Source: Thermoleophilia bacterium (lineage in GTDB: Bacteria > Actinomycetota > Thermoleophilia > UBA2241). Taken from it: a stretch of DNA of 37,018 nucleotides. The position numbers and the translations under genes are program-made. The stretch spans positions 1 through 37,018 of the forward strand of contig JADGPQ010000006.1 of assembly GCA_017882325.1 (NCBI GenBank). Direction: 5' to 3'. Each line of letters starts with the position of its first letter. The stretch's first letter is position 1. Shown here one piece after another: positions 17,881 through 26,494 of the stretch. Below the pieces are notes generated by a model. It was not told the DNA's origin. It did not search any database and was given only the letters and a program-made list of their open reading frames with translations.

Positions 17881-19212
17881 TCAGTCGCTCCTCGGCGCGC
17901 CTTTCGTTTCTTCGCCGCACCGGCCGGCGCGTTCGATGAGCCCCTGCAGCGTGGCAGCCTCGCCGGCAGGCCAGAACACGTGGCCCAGGCTGGCCTCCAG
18001 CTTGTACGGGCGTTGCCTCTTCGCGTTGCCGGTGGCGATGCGCCGACGGATGCGCTTGGCGAGGGCTTCCGCCGCCGCCGCATCGTCCTCGACGAGCACG
18101 ACGAACTCGTCGCCGCCCGCGCGGGCGAGCAGGTCGGACTCGCGGATGCAGGCCGCGAGCACGCCGGCCAGGTCGCGCAGCGCCTGGTCACCATGGCGGT
18201 GGCCGAGGCGCTCGTTGATGGCGGCGAGTCCGTCGAGATCGAGGAAGACCACGCCCACGCCCGTCTTGTGCCGGTGGGCGCTGCGCATCATGTGCTCGCC
18301 GAGCGCGTAGAGGCCGCGCCGGTTGTAGAGGCCGGTGAGATCGTCGGTGAGGGACAGCATGCGCAGCTGCTTCTCCCGGCGCCGCAGCTCGGTCTCGGCG
18401 CGCTTTTGCGCGGTGATGTCGATGATGTAGCCCTCGTAGGCCGTCACAATCCCCTCGGGGTCGCGCACGGCATGCGTGTAGTCGCGGATCCAGCGCGTCT
18501 CGCCGGCCGCATCCACGAGCCGGTACTCCAGCGTCCACGTCTCGAGGCCGCTGCGGGCCTTCTCGTTATCCTCCTCGACTGCCCGGGCGAGGTCGTCCCG
18601 ATGGACCATGCTGTCGTAGGTCCGGCGTCCGCTCACGAGCTCGTCGGCGCTGTAGCCGAAGGTCGACACGTTGGGGGACACGTACAGCACGGTTCGCTCG
18701 TCATCGACGTCCCAGCGGAAGGTGACCACCGGTCCGGCGACAAGCAGGTCGCGCTCGCGCTGGAGAGTCTCCTCGGCCGCCTGCCGCCGTTCAATCTCGG
18801 CCCTCAGGCGCTGCTCGCGTTCCGCGAGCTGCTGGACCATCGAGTTGAAGGCCTGCGAGAAATCGCCCATGAAGTCGGCGCGGTGGCTGTAGTCCCCGCG
18901 GGCGATCTCGCCCGCCTGCCAGGTGAGTCTGCTGAGGTGTCTGTGCAGCTCGACGAACGGCGCCGCCATGGCGTTGTCGGGGGACGGCAGGGGCGCTGAG
19001 AGATCGCCGTGCGCCAGGGGCAGCACGAACACGGCGAGCTCCTCCATGAACCCCACGAGCCGGTTGACCGCGTCCACCAAGGGTCGCGCTTCCGTAGGGC
19101 AGGAGGACGCGGCGATGCGCTTCGGGGTGCGCGCGGCCAGGAGGTCGTCGAGGACGCTCTTGATGGCGTCGAGACACTCAGCCCCTTCGGGCGCGTTCGC
19201 TCCGGTACCCAT
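17881..19212 (-). CDS. HAMP-like/PAS/GGDEF diguanylate cyclase, no obvious TM segments
   Basis: SLTDDLTGLYNRRGL, LDLDGLAAINERLGHRHGDQALRDLA, RESDLLARAGGDEFVVLV (GGDEF plus RxxD I-site); PAS/PAC WTLEYRLVDAAGETRWIRDYTHAVRDPEGIVTAYEGYIIDIT. Confidence 0.93.
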   Translation of the reverse strand: MGTGANAPEGAECLDAIKSVLDDLLAARTPKRIAASSCPTEARPLVDAVNRLVGFMEELAVFVLPLAHGDLSAPLPSPDNAMAAPFVELHRHLSRLTWQAGEIARGDYSHRADFMGDFSQAFNSMVQQLAEREQRLRAEIERRQAAEETLQRERDLLVAGPVVTFRWDVDDERTVLYVSPNVSTFGYSADELVSGRRTYDSMVHRDDLARAVEEDNEKARSGLETWTLEYRLVDAAGETRWIRDYTHAVRDPEGIVTAYEGYIIDITAQKRAETELRRREKQLRMLSLTDDLTGLYNRRGLYALGEHMMRSAHRHKTGVGVVFLDLDGLAAINERLGHRHGDQALRDLAGVLAACIRESDLLARAGGDEFVVLVEDDAAAAEALAKRIRRRIATGNAKRQRPYKLEASLGHVFWPAGEAATLQGLIERAGRCGEETKGAPRSD

Positions 19213-19373
19213 ACCGCCCCCCGTGTTCGGACCTTCGGGCAGTCTACACCAGGTGCGGAGTCGCGGCGGGGGTATGCGCGGGCCCGTGGCGAACAGGAGA
19301 GGCGAGGCCGCGAGCGCGGGTACGACCGTCCGTGACGCGGCCCCGCCGCCCCACGTGACGAGGAGGCACGCTG

Positions 19374-21062
19374 ATGAAGATACGCACGCTGGCGCTGCTG
19401 CTCCTGGCGGCCGCCGGTATCGCTGCGCTGCCGGCCGCCTGCGGCGTCAAGATCGCCGAGAAAGCGACGCCGACGGCGGCGCCGACGAAGGCCGCGCAGC
19501 CTTCGGCCGCGGCCTCGGCGTCGCCCTCCTCGAGCGGCGTCGCGACTCCCTCGCCCTCGGTCACTGTGACGCCCTCGCCGACGCCGTCGGCCGAGGCCGC
19601 TGCCGCGAGGCGGGCGGCCGCGACCGTCGCGGTCAAGGCGATCCTGCCGCAGTTCGACGCGCGGGCCCAGGACATCTTCACGAGCAGCAAAGTGCCCGGC
19701 GCCGCCGTCGCGGTGGTCGCCGGCGACGGCGCCGTCTACGTGCGCTGCTTCGGCATCCGCGAGGTGGGCCGGCCGGACAAGGTCGACAAGGACACCGTGT
19801 TCCAGCTCGCCTCCATCTCGAAAAGCTTCACCACGACCATGCTTGCCGCGCTCGTCAGCGGGCGCGAGATCGCTTGGGACGACCCCGTGGAGAAGTACTG
19901 GCCGGGGTTCGTGCTGTGGGATCCCTGGGTGAGCCGGCACATCACGTTCCGCGATCTCACGGCTCATCGCAGCGGGCTGCCCGAGTACGCCGGCGACGAG
20001 CTCCAGCAGTTCGGCTACGGCCGCAGGGAGATCCTGCGCCGGCTCCGGTACCTGCAGCCGGCCGCCGGCTTCCGCGCGGCCTACGCCTACCAGAACGCTC
20101 TGCCTACGGCCGCCGCCGAGGGTGCGGCGAAGGCCACGGGTGAGTCGTGGGAGAGACTCGTGCGCACGCGCGTGCTGGCGCCGCTCGGTATGGATGCGAC
20201 CGTCCTCAGCTACCGCGACTACCTCGACGCGCCCGATCGCTCGGGGTCGCACACACTGGTGAATGGGACGATGCAGGGCGGGACACCAGCGGACGACGAC
20301 GTCTTCGCCCCCGCGGGGGGCGTGAGTTCGTCGATCGCCGAGATGGTGCCGTACCTGCGCATGCAGCTGAACGGAGGGGCGCTGGCCGGTGTGCGCGTCG
20401 CGGCAGACAAGGCCTTGGCGGCGACCCACGCGGCGACCACGGTGATCGGTGACGACGAAGCCGGCCCCACCGCCTACGCACTGGGCTGGGAGACGAGCGA
20501 CTACCTCGGGCGCCGCGTGGTCCAGCACGGCGGCGATTTCAGCTCCGGGGTGAGCACCATGATCAGCATGGTGCCGGCCGACGGCGTAGGCGTCGTCGTG
20601 CTCGCCAACGCGTTCCCTGAGGGTCACGCGCTCGCGGCCGCGCTGACGAAGACGCTGTACGACCTCTACATCGAAGGCCAGCCGCAAGAGGACTGGCTGA
20701 CGAAGGAGCAGCAGCTGCTTCAGGACACGCTGAAGGGATCGATCCTCGACCCCTACGAGCACCTGTCCGAGGAGCCTCCCGCCGATGCGGCCTCACCGCG
20801 CGACAGGGCCGCCTACGAGGGCACCTTCACGAACGTCTACTACGGACGCGTGACGGTGCGCCGCGGCTCGGGCTCGGGACTCAGCGTCCGGCTCGGCCGC
20901 GGGGCGTCGCTGCGCTACGTGCCGTGGGACGGCGACACCTGGCGCCAGCCGCAGACCGACACAGCGGCCGTCTTCAGCGTGCGCGATGGCCGCGCGCGCA
21001 GCGTCAGGCTCATGGTCCTGGACTTCGCCGGTCGCAACGGGCTGTTCGTGCGTCGGCCGTAG
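19374..21062 (+). CDS. Serine hydrolase (class C beta-lactamase/penicillin-binding-like) lipoprotein
   Basis: Lipobox-like ALPAAC; Ala/Pro/Ser/Thr linker; FQLASISKSFTTTMLAAL (SxxK), YAYQN (YxN), QHGGDFSSGVSTMI (HxG-like). Confidence 0.9.
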   Translation: MKIRTLALLLLAAAGIAALPAACGVKIAEKATPTAAPTKAAQPSAAASASPSSSGVATPSPSVTVTPSPTPSAEAAAARRAAATVAVKAILPQFDARAQDIFTSSKVPGAAVAVVAGDGAVYVRCFGIREVGRPDKVDKDTVFQLASISKSFTTTMLAALVSGREIAWDDPVEKYWPGFVLWDPWVSRHITFRDLTAHRSGLPEYAGDELQQFGYGRREILRRLRYLQPAAGFRAAYAYQNALPTAAAEGAAKATGESWERLVRTRVLAPLGMDATVLSYRDYLDAPDRSGSHTLVNGTMQGGTPADDDVFAPAGGVSSSIAEMVPYLRMQLNGGALAGVRVAADKALAATHAATTVIGDDEAGPTAYALGWETSDYLGRRVVQHGGDFSSGVSTMISMVPADGVGVVVLANAFPEGHALAAALTKTLYDLYIEGQPQEDWLTKEQQLLQDTLKGSILDPYEHLSEEPPADAASPRDRAAYEGTFTNVYYGRVTVRRGSGSGLSVRLGRGASLRYVPWDGDTWRQPQTDTAAVFSVRDGRARSVRLMVLDFAGRNGLFVRRP

Positions 21063-21065
21063 GCT

Positions 21066-21206
21066 CTACTTCTTGCGCCGCTCCCTCCAGGAGCGGAGTG
21101 AGAGCCCCGTGAAGAGCCCGGCGAGGCCGGCGACGATCAGTAGGAGCGCCTTGCTCGCGCCGGTCATGGCGAGCAGCGCGAGCATGTCGACGTGCGCTCC
21201 GATCAC
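21066..21206 (-). CDS. 46-aa single-TM microprotein
   Basis: Not in the ORF track. GTG at 21206 overlaps the PAS gene stop (GTGA). VIGAHVDMLALLAMTGASKALLLIVAGLAGLFTGLSLRSWRERRKK*: hydrophobic helix followed by a basic tail. Confidence 0.5.
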   Translation of the reverse strand: MIGAHVDMLALLAMTGASKALLLIVAGLAGLFTGLSLRSWRERRKK

Positions 21207-21601
21207 CAGCCTGGGAGACTCTGCGCCCCCTCGAGGGCGCGCATATCGGTGACGTCGTGGTTCACTTCAAGGATCCCCTGGTAGACGCCGGCGTCGTCGC
21301 GCACCGCGCTGTAACGCGTGTACTTGAAGCGTTTGCCGTCCTGCTCCCAGCCTTCGGCCACATCCTTCGTGCCGGCCTTGAGCTCGCGCAGGATCTCCTC
21401 GAGGCACTCGAGCGAAGTCTCGGGGTGGCAGTCGCGCACGTCGCGGCCGATGTAGCGCGCGTCGCAGGTCTTGTAGGTCGTGCCACTCCAATACACCAGC
21501 ACGTCGTTCTCGTCGGCGAAGCTGACGTCGATGGGCAGGTCGCGCAGGACCAGCCTGGCCTGTTCGGGAGTGAGCGTGCCGCGCTGGAAGTACATCGCCA
21601 A
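21203..21601 (-). CDS. Stand-alone PAS domain protein
   Basis: LTPEQARLVLRDLPIDVSFADENDVLVYWSG...VRDCHPETSLECLEEILRELKAGTKDVAEGWEQDGKRFKYTRYSAVRDDAGVYQGILEVNHDVTDMRALEG; similar to the PAS part of the neighbouring DUF438 protein. Confidence 0.85.
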   Translation of the reverse strand: MAMYFQRGTLTPEQARLVLRDLPIDVSFADENDVLVYWSGTTYKTCDARYIGRDVRDCHPETSLECLEEILRELKAGTKDVAEGWEQDGKRFKYTRYSAVRDDAGVYQGILEVNHDVTDMRALEGAQSLPGW

Positions 21602-21639
21602 GTCACCTCATGTCGGTAGGGATGTGTCTGGCGACCATG

Positions 21640-23109
21640 CTACCAGTCGAGCAGCCGGCGCTGCCCCTCGAGGGCGCGGATGCCGGTGACATCCTGCGTG
21701 GTCTCGACGACGCCGCGGTAGGCGCCGTCCGCGTCGCGAACCGCGAAGTAGCGGATGTGCAGGAACTTGCCGCCGAGCTCGATCCAGAACTCGGCGGTGC
21801 TCTTGTCGCCGGCGCGGAAGGCGTCGATGATCTGCTGCACCTTGTGCACGCTCGCCGGCGGGTGGCAGTTCTGCACCTTGCGGCCGATCACGCCGGGGCT
21901 GCGCGGGAAGATGCGCTCGCCTTCGCTGTAGAAGCGCACCTGGTCGTGCTCGTCGACGAACTGGACGTCGACGGGGAGGACGGTGAGCATGAGGTTCAGC
22001 TGTTCGGCAGTGAGGCCGCCGGTGGTGAGCCGCAGGAGGCCGGCGGGCGAAGCCGGCCCGGCCGGAGCGCCTGCGGCGCCGGCCCCCACCGCCGCGTCCG
22101 CCGGCGGCCACGCCGGCACTCCGCTGATAAATGCGTAGCCGATCTCGCCTTCGCCGGCGCGGATCGCGGCCCACTCCTCGTCGCTCAACGTGTCGACGGC
22201 CATGGGGTGGAGCACCTTCTCCTCCTTGGCGGCCATGTCGTCGGCCATCTTCGCGAGCGCCAGGCAGGTGCTCACCGACAGGGCGGCATCGTCGGCGGCG
22301 ATGGTCTCGCGAGCTTGCTTGATGAGGGCGCGGACGTCGTCGTGGATCGCCCACATCACCTTGCTGGGTCCTTCGACGCCGTGCTCTTCCAGGTAGGGGA
22401 AGAGTTGGTTCTCCTTGCGCAGGTAGTGCGCGTTGATCTCGGCGACGCGGTCCACGGTGCTGGCCAGCGCCGTCTTGAGCCGCCCCCAGGCGTCGGGCGC
22501 CGGTGGCTCGCCGATGGCCTCCGCGACCTTGCGCAGCGAAGCGGTGACCTGCAGCAGAGCCCGGTTCTCGCGCTGGAACGTGTCGAGGGGGTGACCCGCA
22601 GGCACGCTCACCGCCGCGTGGCCCTCCAGGGCGTCGGCGAATACCTGCACGTGCACGTCGCAGAGCCGCTTCACGTCATCCGCGGGCACACCGCCTTCGA
22701 TGAGCTTCTGCTCCATGGCGGCGATCTCGGTGGCCTCCACGTCGGCGATGAGCTCTTCGAATCGCGGCTTGACCTCATCGGCGGTCTTGCCCGCGTGCAG
22801 TTCGCCGACGATGGCGGCGAGCTCTTCCAGACGCGCCGGGTCGACGGTGTCGACGCCGGGCGCGTCGGCGATGTCGGGGCGAGTGCCCGTCTTTGCCTCG
22901 ATCTGAGCGGCTAGGTCGAGCATGAGCTGGTTCAGCGGCACGTTGCCTTGCTCGGCCACCGCGTCCAGGGTCGTCATGCGGCCAACGGTGCGGCGCAGCA
23001 CGGGATTGGTCAGCTTCTTGAACTCTGGGTGGTAGCCTGCCAGGAAGTCCAGGAGGAACGGATACTCCTTGAGCAGCGTGTGTATGGTGGTCTTGGGCGT
23101 GATCGTCAT
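21640..23109 (-). CDS. DUF1858-like / DUF438 / hemerythrin-like / PAS protein
   Basis: N-term TIHTLLKEYPFLLDFLAGYHPEFKKLTNPVLRRTVGRMTTLDAVA; hemerythrin-like NAHYLRKENQLFPYLEEHG...WAIHDDVRALI...KEEKVLHPMA; C-terminal PAS. Confidence 0.88.
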   Translation of the reverse strand: MTITPKTTIHTLLKEYPFLLDFLAGYHPEFKKLTNPVLRRTVGRMTTLDAVAEQGNVPLNQLMLDLAAQIEAKTGTRPDIADAPGVDTVDPARLEELAAIVGELHAGKTADEVKPRFEELIADVEATEIAAMEQKLIEGGVPADDVKRLCDVHVQVFADALEGHAAVSVPAGHPLDTFQRENRALLQVTASLRKVAEAIGEPPAPDAWGRLKTALASTVDRVAEINAHYLRKENQLFPYLEEHGVEGPSKVMWAIHDDVRALIKQARETIAADDAALSVSTCLALAKMADDMAAKEEKVLHPMAVDTLSDEEWAAIRAGEGEIGYAFISGVPAWPPADAAVGAGAAGAPAGPASPAGLLRLTTGGLTAEQLNLMLTVLPVDVQFVDEHDQVRFYSEGERIFPRSPGVIGRKVQNCHPPASVHKVQQIIDAFRAGDKSTAEFWIELGGKFLHIRYFAVRDADGAYRGVVETTQDVTGIRALEGQRRLLDW

Positions 23110-23166
23110 ACCCGACTCCAATGGTTGGGATTAGGCTCTGACGGCATGGTACCACCGGCCAACGGC

Positions 23167-23186
23167 GAGGCAACGTGACTTGCCTC
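23167..23186. promoter_or_regulatory. Palindromic operator-like element upstream of the DUF438 gene
   Basis: GAGGCAA-CGTGAC-TTGCCTC perfect 7-bp inverted repeat; one arm overlaps a possible minus-strand -35 (TTGCCT, 16 bp, TACCAT). Confidence 0.4.
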
Positions 23187-23529
23187 AAGGGCGGGCTTCG
23201 AGTTGACGTCCCTGCGCGGGTCTCCGTGACCTGTGACGCCGGCTCCTGGCACTCGGGTGACCAGCAAGCCCGGGCAAGTCCGACTCCGAAGGGCACCCGC
23301 TAGCGCCTGCGATGAGGCACGCTTCGGTCGCTGACTCGGTGCGCTCGGCGAGACCGACGCAGTCCTCAGGGGGCTGAATGCCCTCCACTGAGGCCGCCCA
23401 TCACAAGTGATCGGTCTCAAGGAACCCGCCACTCCCCAAGTCACTTGAGCCGTCTCGGTGAGTGGCCCAGCCGCTGCGCGCCATGCTGCGTCGGACGCTG
23501 ATCGCGAGCCGCAGGGCGCGTGGCACGAC

Positions 23530-24003
23530 CTACGTTGCCTGCAAGTCCCGCACGATGCCGACGAGTCCCGGCAACAGGCCGACGGCGATCGCCGGCTCCT
23601 CGCGCAGGAGCTTGAGGAAGGCGCTGCGCGCAATGCTCGCCGTGGTGAGCTCTCCCACCGCCGCGACCGTCGCGGCGCGGGGCGCGCCGTCGAGCAGCGC
23701 CAGCTCGCCGAAATAATCGCCCGGCTGGAGGGACATCGTGCTGCCGTCGGCCGTCAGCACCTCGGCGCTCCCGTCCAGAATGATGTGGAAAGCATCGCCG
23801 CGCGACCCGGCGCGGACGACGGGCTTGCTGCCGACGTACTGTCTCAGCTCGGCGAGCCGAGCCACGCGCTTCAGGTGACGTTTCGAAAGGCCGCGGAACA
23901 GGGGGATGTCCGTCTGCGCCAGAAGCCGCTGGAGATCCAAAGGCGAAGCCGCTGCCCGGTCCTTCTCCGGTGCTGCGTCCCAGCCTGCATCGTGAGTTTC
24001 CAT
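23530..24003 (-). CDS. Cyclic nucleotide-binding domain protein (no HTH)
   Basis: IPLFRGLSKRHLKRVARLAELRQYVGSKPVVRAGSRGDAFHIILDGSAEVL...LQPGDYFGELALLDGAPRAATVAAVGE; ends soon after the cNMP fold. Confidence 0.87.
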   Translation of the reverse strand: METHDAGWDAAPEKDRAAASPLDLQRLLAQTDIPLFRGLSKRHLKRVARLAELRQYVGSKPVVRAGSRGDAFHIILDGSAEVLTADGSTMSLQPGDYFGELALLDGAPRAATVAAVGELTTASIARSAFLKLLREEPAIAVGLLPGLVGIVRDLQAT

Positions 24004-24303
24004 GAAGGCCTCCTTCTCTTCGCCACCGGGCGTGCGCAGCTCCGAAACCGACATCTGCTGCAGTATACGTCTCTGGTGTCGATCGTGGACCTGCGCAGAG
24101 AAGTACGTGGAGTTGCTTCGTGTCCAGAGTGCTGTTGCTCGTGACGCCTGCCCTCGCGCCACGAGGCTCCTCTCGGGCGCCGGAGGACTTATGATAGGTA
24201 GCTCTCAGACAAACCTCGACGCAGGACAACGCCCATACTAGTGGACTCCCACCGAGGGAGAGAGGGCAGAGAGAATGCCTCCAGCCAGGAGCGCGAGCAC
24301 GCC

Positions 24304-25698
24304 ATGCGACTTCGTCTGATAAACCCATCCAACCCGCTTGTCAGCATCGTCAGGCTCAGCGAGAACCGCTGGAACCGTTACCGCGTGTGGAAACCGCTCG
24401 GCCTCATGGCTCTGGCGGGTCTGACCCCGCCGGGTTGGGAGATCTCGATCGTGGACGAGAACCTCGGCGCGCCGGACTATCCGGCCATGCCGCGGCCGGA
24501 CCTGGTGGGCATCACCGCCTTCACATCGCAGGCGAACCGCGCCTACGAGGTGGCCGCCCACTTCCGGCATCTCGGCGTTCCCGTCGTCATGGGCGGCATT
24601 CACGCGACCACCTGCGTAGACGAAGTCATGGAGCGGGTCGATTCGGTGGTCACTGGGGAAGCCGAGACCGTCTGGCCGCAGGTCGTGGACGACGCCCGGC
24701 ACGGCCACCTGAAACGCCGCTATGACGGCGTGCACGCCGAGCTGATCGATCTCCCGCCGGCACGTCATGACTTGCTGCCGACGGGGTACGTCTTCGGAGC
24801 CATTCAGACCACGCGCGGCTGTCCATTGAGCTGCAGCTTCTGCAGCGTGACGGCGATCAACGGAGCACAGTACCGGCAGCGACCCATTGCGGATGTCGTG
24901 CGGGAATTCGGCTTGATCCGTGAAAACGCCGTTCTCGTGGTGGACGACAATCTGATCGGCACGCGACCTGAACACGTCGCGCGCGCCAAGGACCTGTTCC
25001 GCGCCATGGCACAGGCGAAGCTGCGAAAAGAATGGATCGCCCAGGTCACCATCAACTTCGCCGATGACGAAGAACTCCTGACGTTGGCCGCAAGAGCCGG
25101 ATGCAGAGGAGTCTTCATCGGCTTCGAATCCCCCACGGCGGAAGGGCTTGGCGAGCTCGGCAAGAAGTTCAACCTTCTGGGAGGCCGCGACTTCCGCGCC
25201 TCCGTGCGACGCATCCAGCGGCACAAGATCCTCGTCGTGGGCTCCTTTGTCGTCGGCCTTGACGTAGACGAACCGGGCGTCGGCAGGCGGGTCGCCGAGA
25301 CAGCCAACCGTTACGGCGTGAACAATCTCAACGCGCTGTTTCTGACGCCCCTGCCCGGCACCCGCCTGTGGGACAAGATGAAGGCGGAGGACCGGATCAC
25401 CCTCAACGAGTTCCCGGGAGACTGGAAACACTACACGCTGGGCTTCCCCGTGGCTCGGTACAAGCATCTGTCTGTGGACGAGAGCATCGACGAAGTGGAC
25501 GCCTGCAATCGAGACTTCTATTCCATGCCGCGGATCGTTCGACGGGTCGCGGGCGACCTGTGGGGCCGCCGTCAGCCCCTGAGAAGTCTGGTGAGCAATC
25601 TTGCGTACCGAAACAACGCCCGGCTGAACTGCACGGCGCACGATGACTTCAAGCGTGAATGCGTCGACAGGGGCAACGGGGGAACGTCTCAGACGTGA
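24304..25698 (+). CDS. B12-binding domain radical SAM protein
   Basis: MRLRLINPSNPLVS...WKPLGLMALAGLTPPGWEISIVDENLG (B12-binding-like N-term), TTRGCPLSCSFCSVTAINGAQYRQRP (CxxxCxxC), FIGFESPT. Confidence 0.92.
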   Translation: MRLRLINPSNPLVSIVRLSENRWNRYRVWKPLGLMALAGLTPPGWEISIVDENLGAPDYPAMPRPDLVGITAFTSQANRAYEVAAHFRHLGVPVVMGGIHATTCVDEVMERVDSVVTGEAETVWPQVVDDARHGHLKRRYDGVHAELIDLPPARHDLLPTGYVFGAIQTTRGCPLSCSFCSVTAINGAQYRQRPIADVVREFGLIRENAVLVVDDNLIGTRPEHVARAKDLFRAMAQAKLRKEWIAQVTINFADDEELLTLAARAGCRGVFIGFESPTAEGLGELGKKFNLLGGRDFRASVRRIQRHKILVVGSFVVGLDVDEPGVGRRVAETANRYGVNNLNALFLTPLPGTRLWDKMKAEDRITLNEFPGDWKHYTLGFPVARYKHLSVDESIDEVDACNRDFYSMPRIVRRVAGDLWGRRQPLRSLVSNLAYRNNARLNCTAHDDFKRECVDRGNGGTSQT

Positions 25699-25893
25699 CG
25701 GACCTTCGACTCCACGTGTGGGACGGCGCTACGGGGGCAGCCAGGATCAAGCGCCGCTGATCGCGCGCGCATGGCCCACGGGCTCCCGCCGGTGCCTTCC
25801 GCCGCCGCGCAAGCTGCTATCCTGTCTGTCAGCGAAGAGTCCATCAGAGAACACTGCCGCTCGTTCGGCCTGCTCCTTGCAGAAAGTGACCCC

Positions 25894-26409
25894 ATGGCCA
25901 CCACAAACGCGACTCGTCCTTGGTGGGACAGGCTCACGCCCCGTGCCGGCGTCCGCGTCCAGATGTTCTCGGCGGCGGTGCTCTGGCTCGTGGCTGTGAG
26001 CTTCCTGATCGTGCGCGGCGTGCTGTTCATCGAAGCGCCGCCGGGCCCGCACTCTCACTTCAGCTACTGGATCGTGCCCATCGCGCTCGTGGCCATCGTG
26101 ATCGGCATCATCAAGGCGCGCTTCATCCTGATCAGGTACGCGAACAAGGCCGTCGCTCGCATCCAGAAGCGCGGGCACGCCTGCTTCTTCGGCTTCTTCG
26201 CGCCCACGTCGTGGCTCTTCGTCATCGTGATGATGGGCGGCGGGATGATGCTGCGCCACTCGGCGCTCGTGGACTATGCGTGGGGCCGTGCGGCTCTCTC
26301 CACGCTCTACATCGCCGTGGGCACGGCCCTGGCCATCGCCGACCGCATCTTCTGGATCGCGGCGCTGCGTCCTCAGCCGGTTCCGAAGGAGAAGTCCGCC
26401 ACCGAGTAG
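25894..26409 (+). CDS. Integral membrane protein of unknown function
   Basis: 171-aa ORF with about four hydrophobic segments (FSAAVLWLVAVSFLIVRGVLFI; WIVPIALVAIVIGIIKARF; WLFVIVMMGGGMML; LSTLYIAVGTALAIADRIFWIAAL). Confidence 0.75.
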   Translation: MATTNATRPWWDRLTPRAGVRVQMFSAAVLWLVAVSFLIVRGVLFIEAPPGPHSHFSYWIVPIALVAIVIGIIKARFILIRYANKAVARIQKRGHACFFGFFAPTSWLFVIVMMGGGMMLRHSALVDYAWGRAALSTLYIAVGTALAIADRIFWIAALRPQPVPKEKSATE

Positions 26410-26494
26410 TCCGGCGCGCCGGTGCACCGCGACGGATCGTGCGCGCACGGCGAGCGTCGACTTACGTGGCGGGCGCCGCAGCGCCACATGCGGT

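Noticed and set aside
16781-18310. 509-aa plus-strand ORF opposite ALDH and the diguanylate cyclase
   Set aside because: Spans two real antisense genes and their junction, with no motif; shadow ORF.
18804-20762. 652-aa minus-strand ORF opposite the serine-hydrolase lipoprotein
   Set aside because: Crosses two genuine genes, low-complexity Arg/Gly tracts, no family signature.
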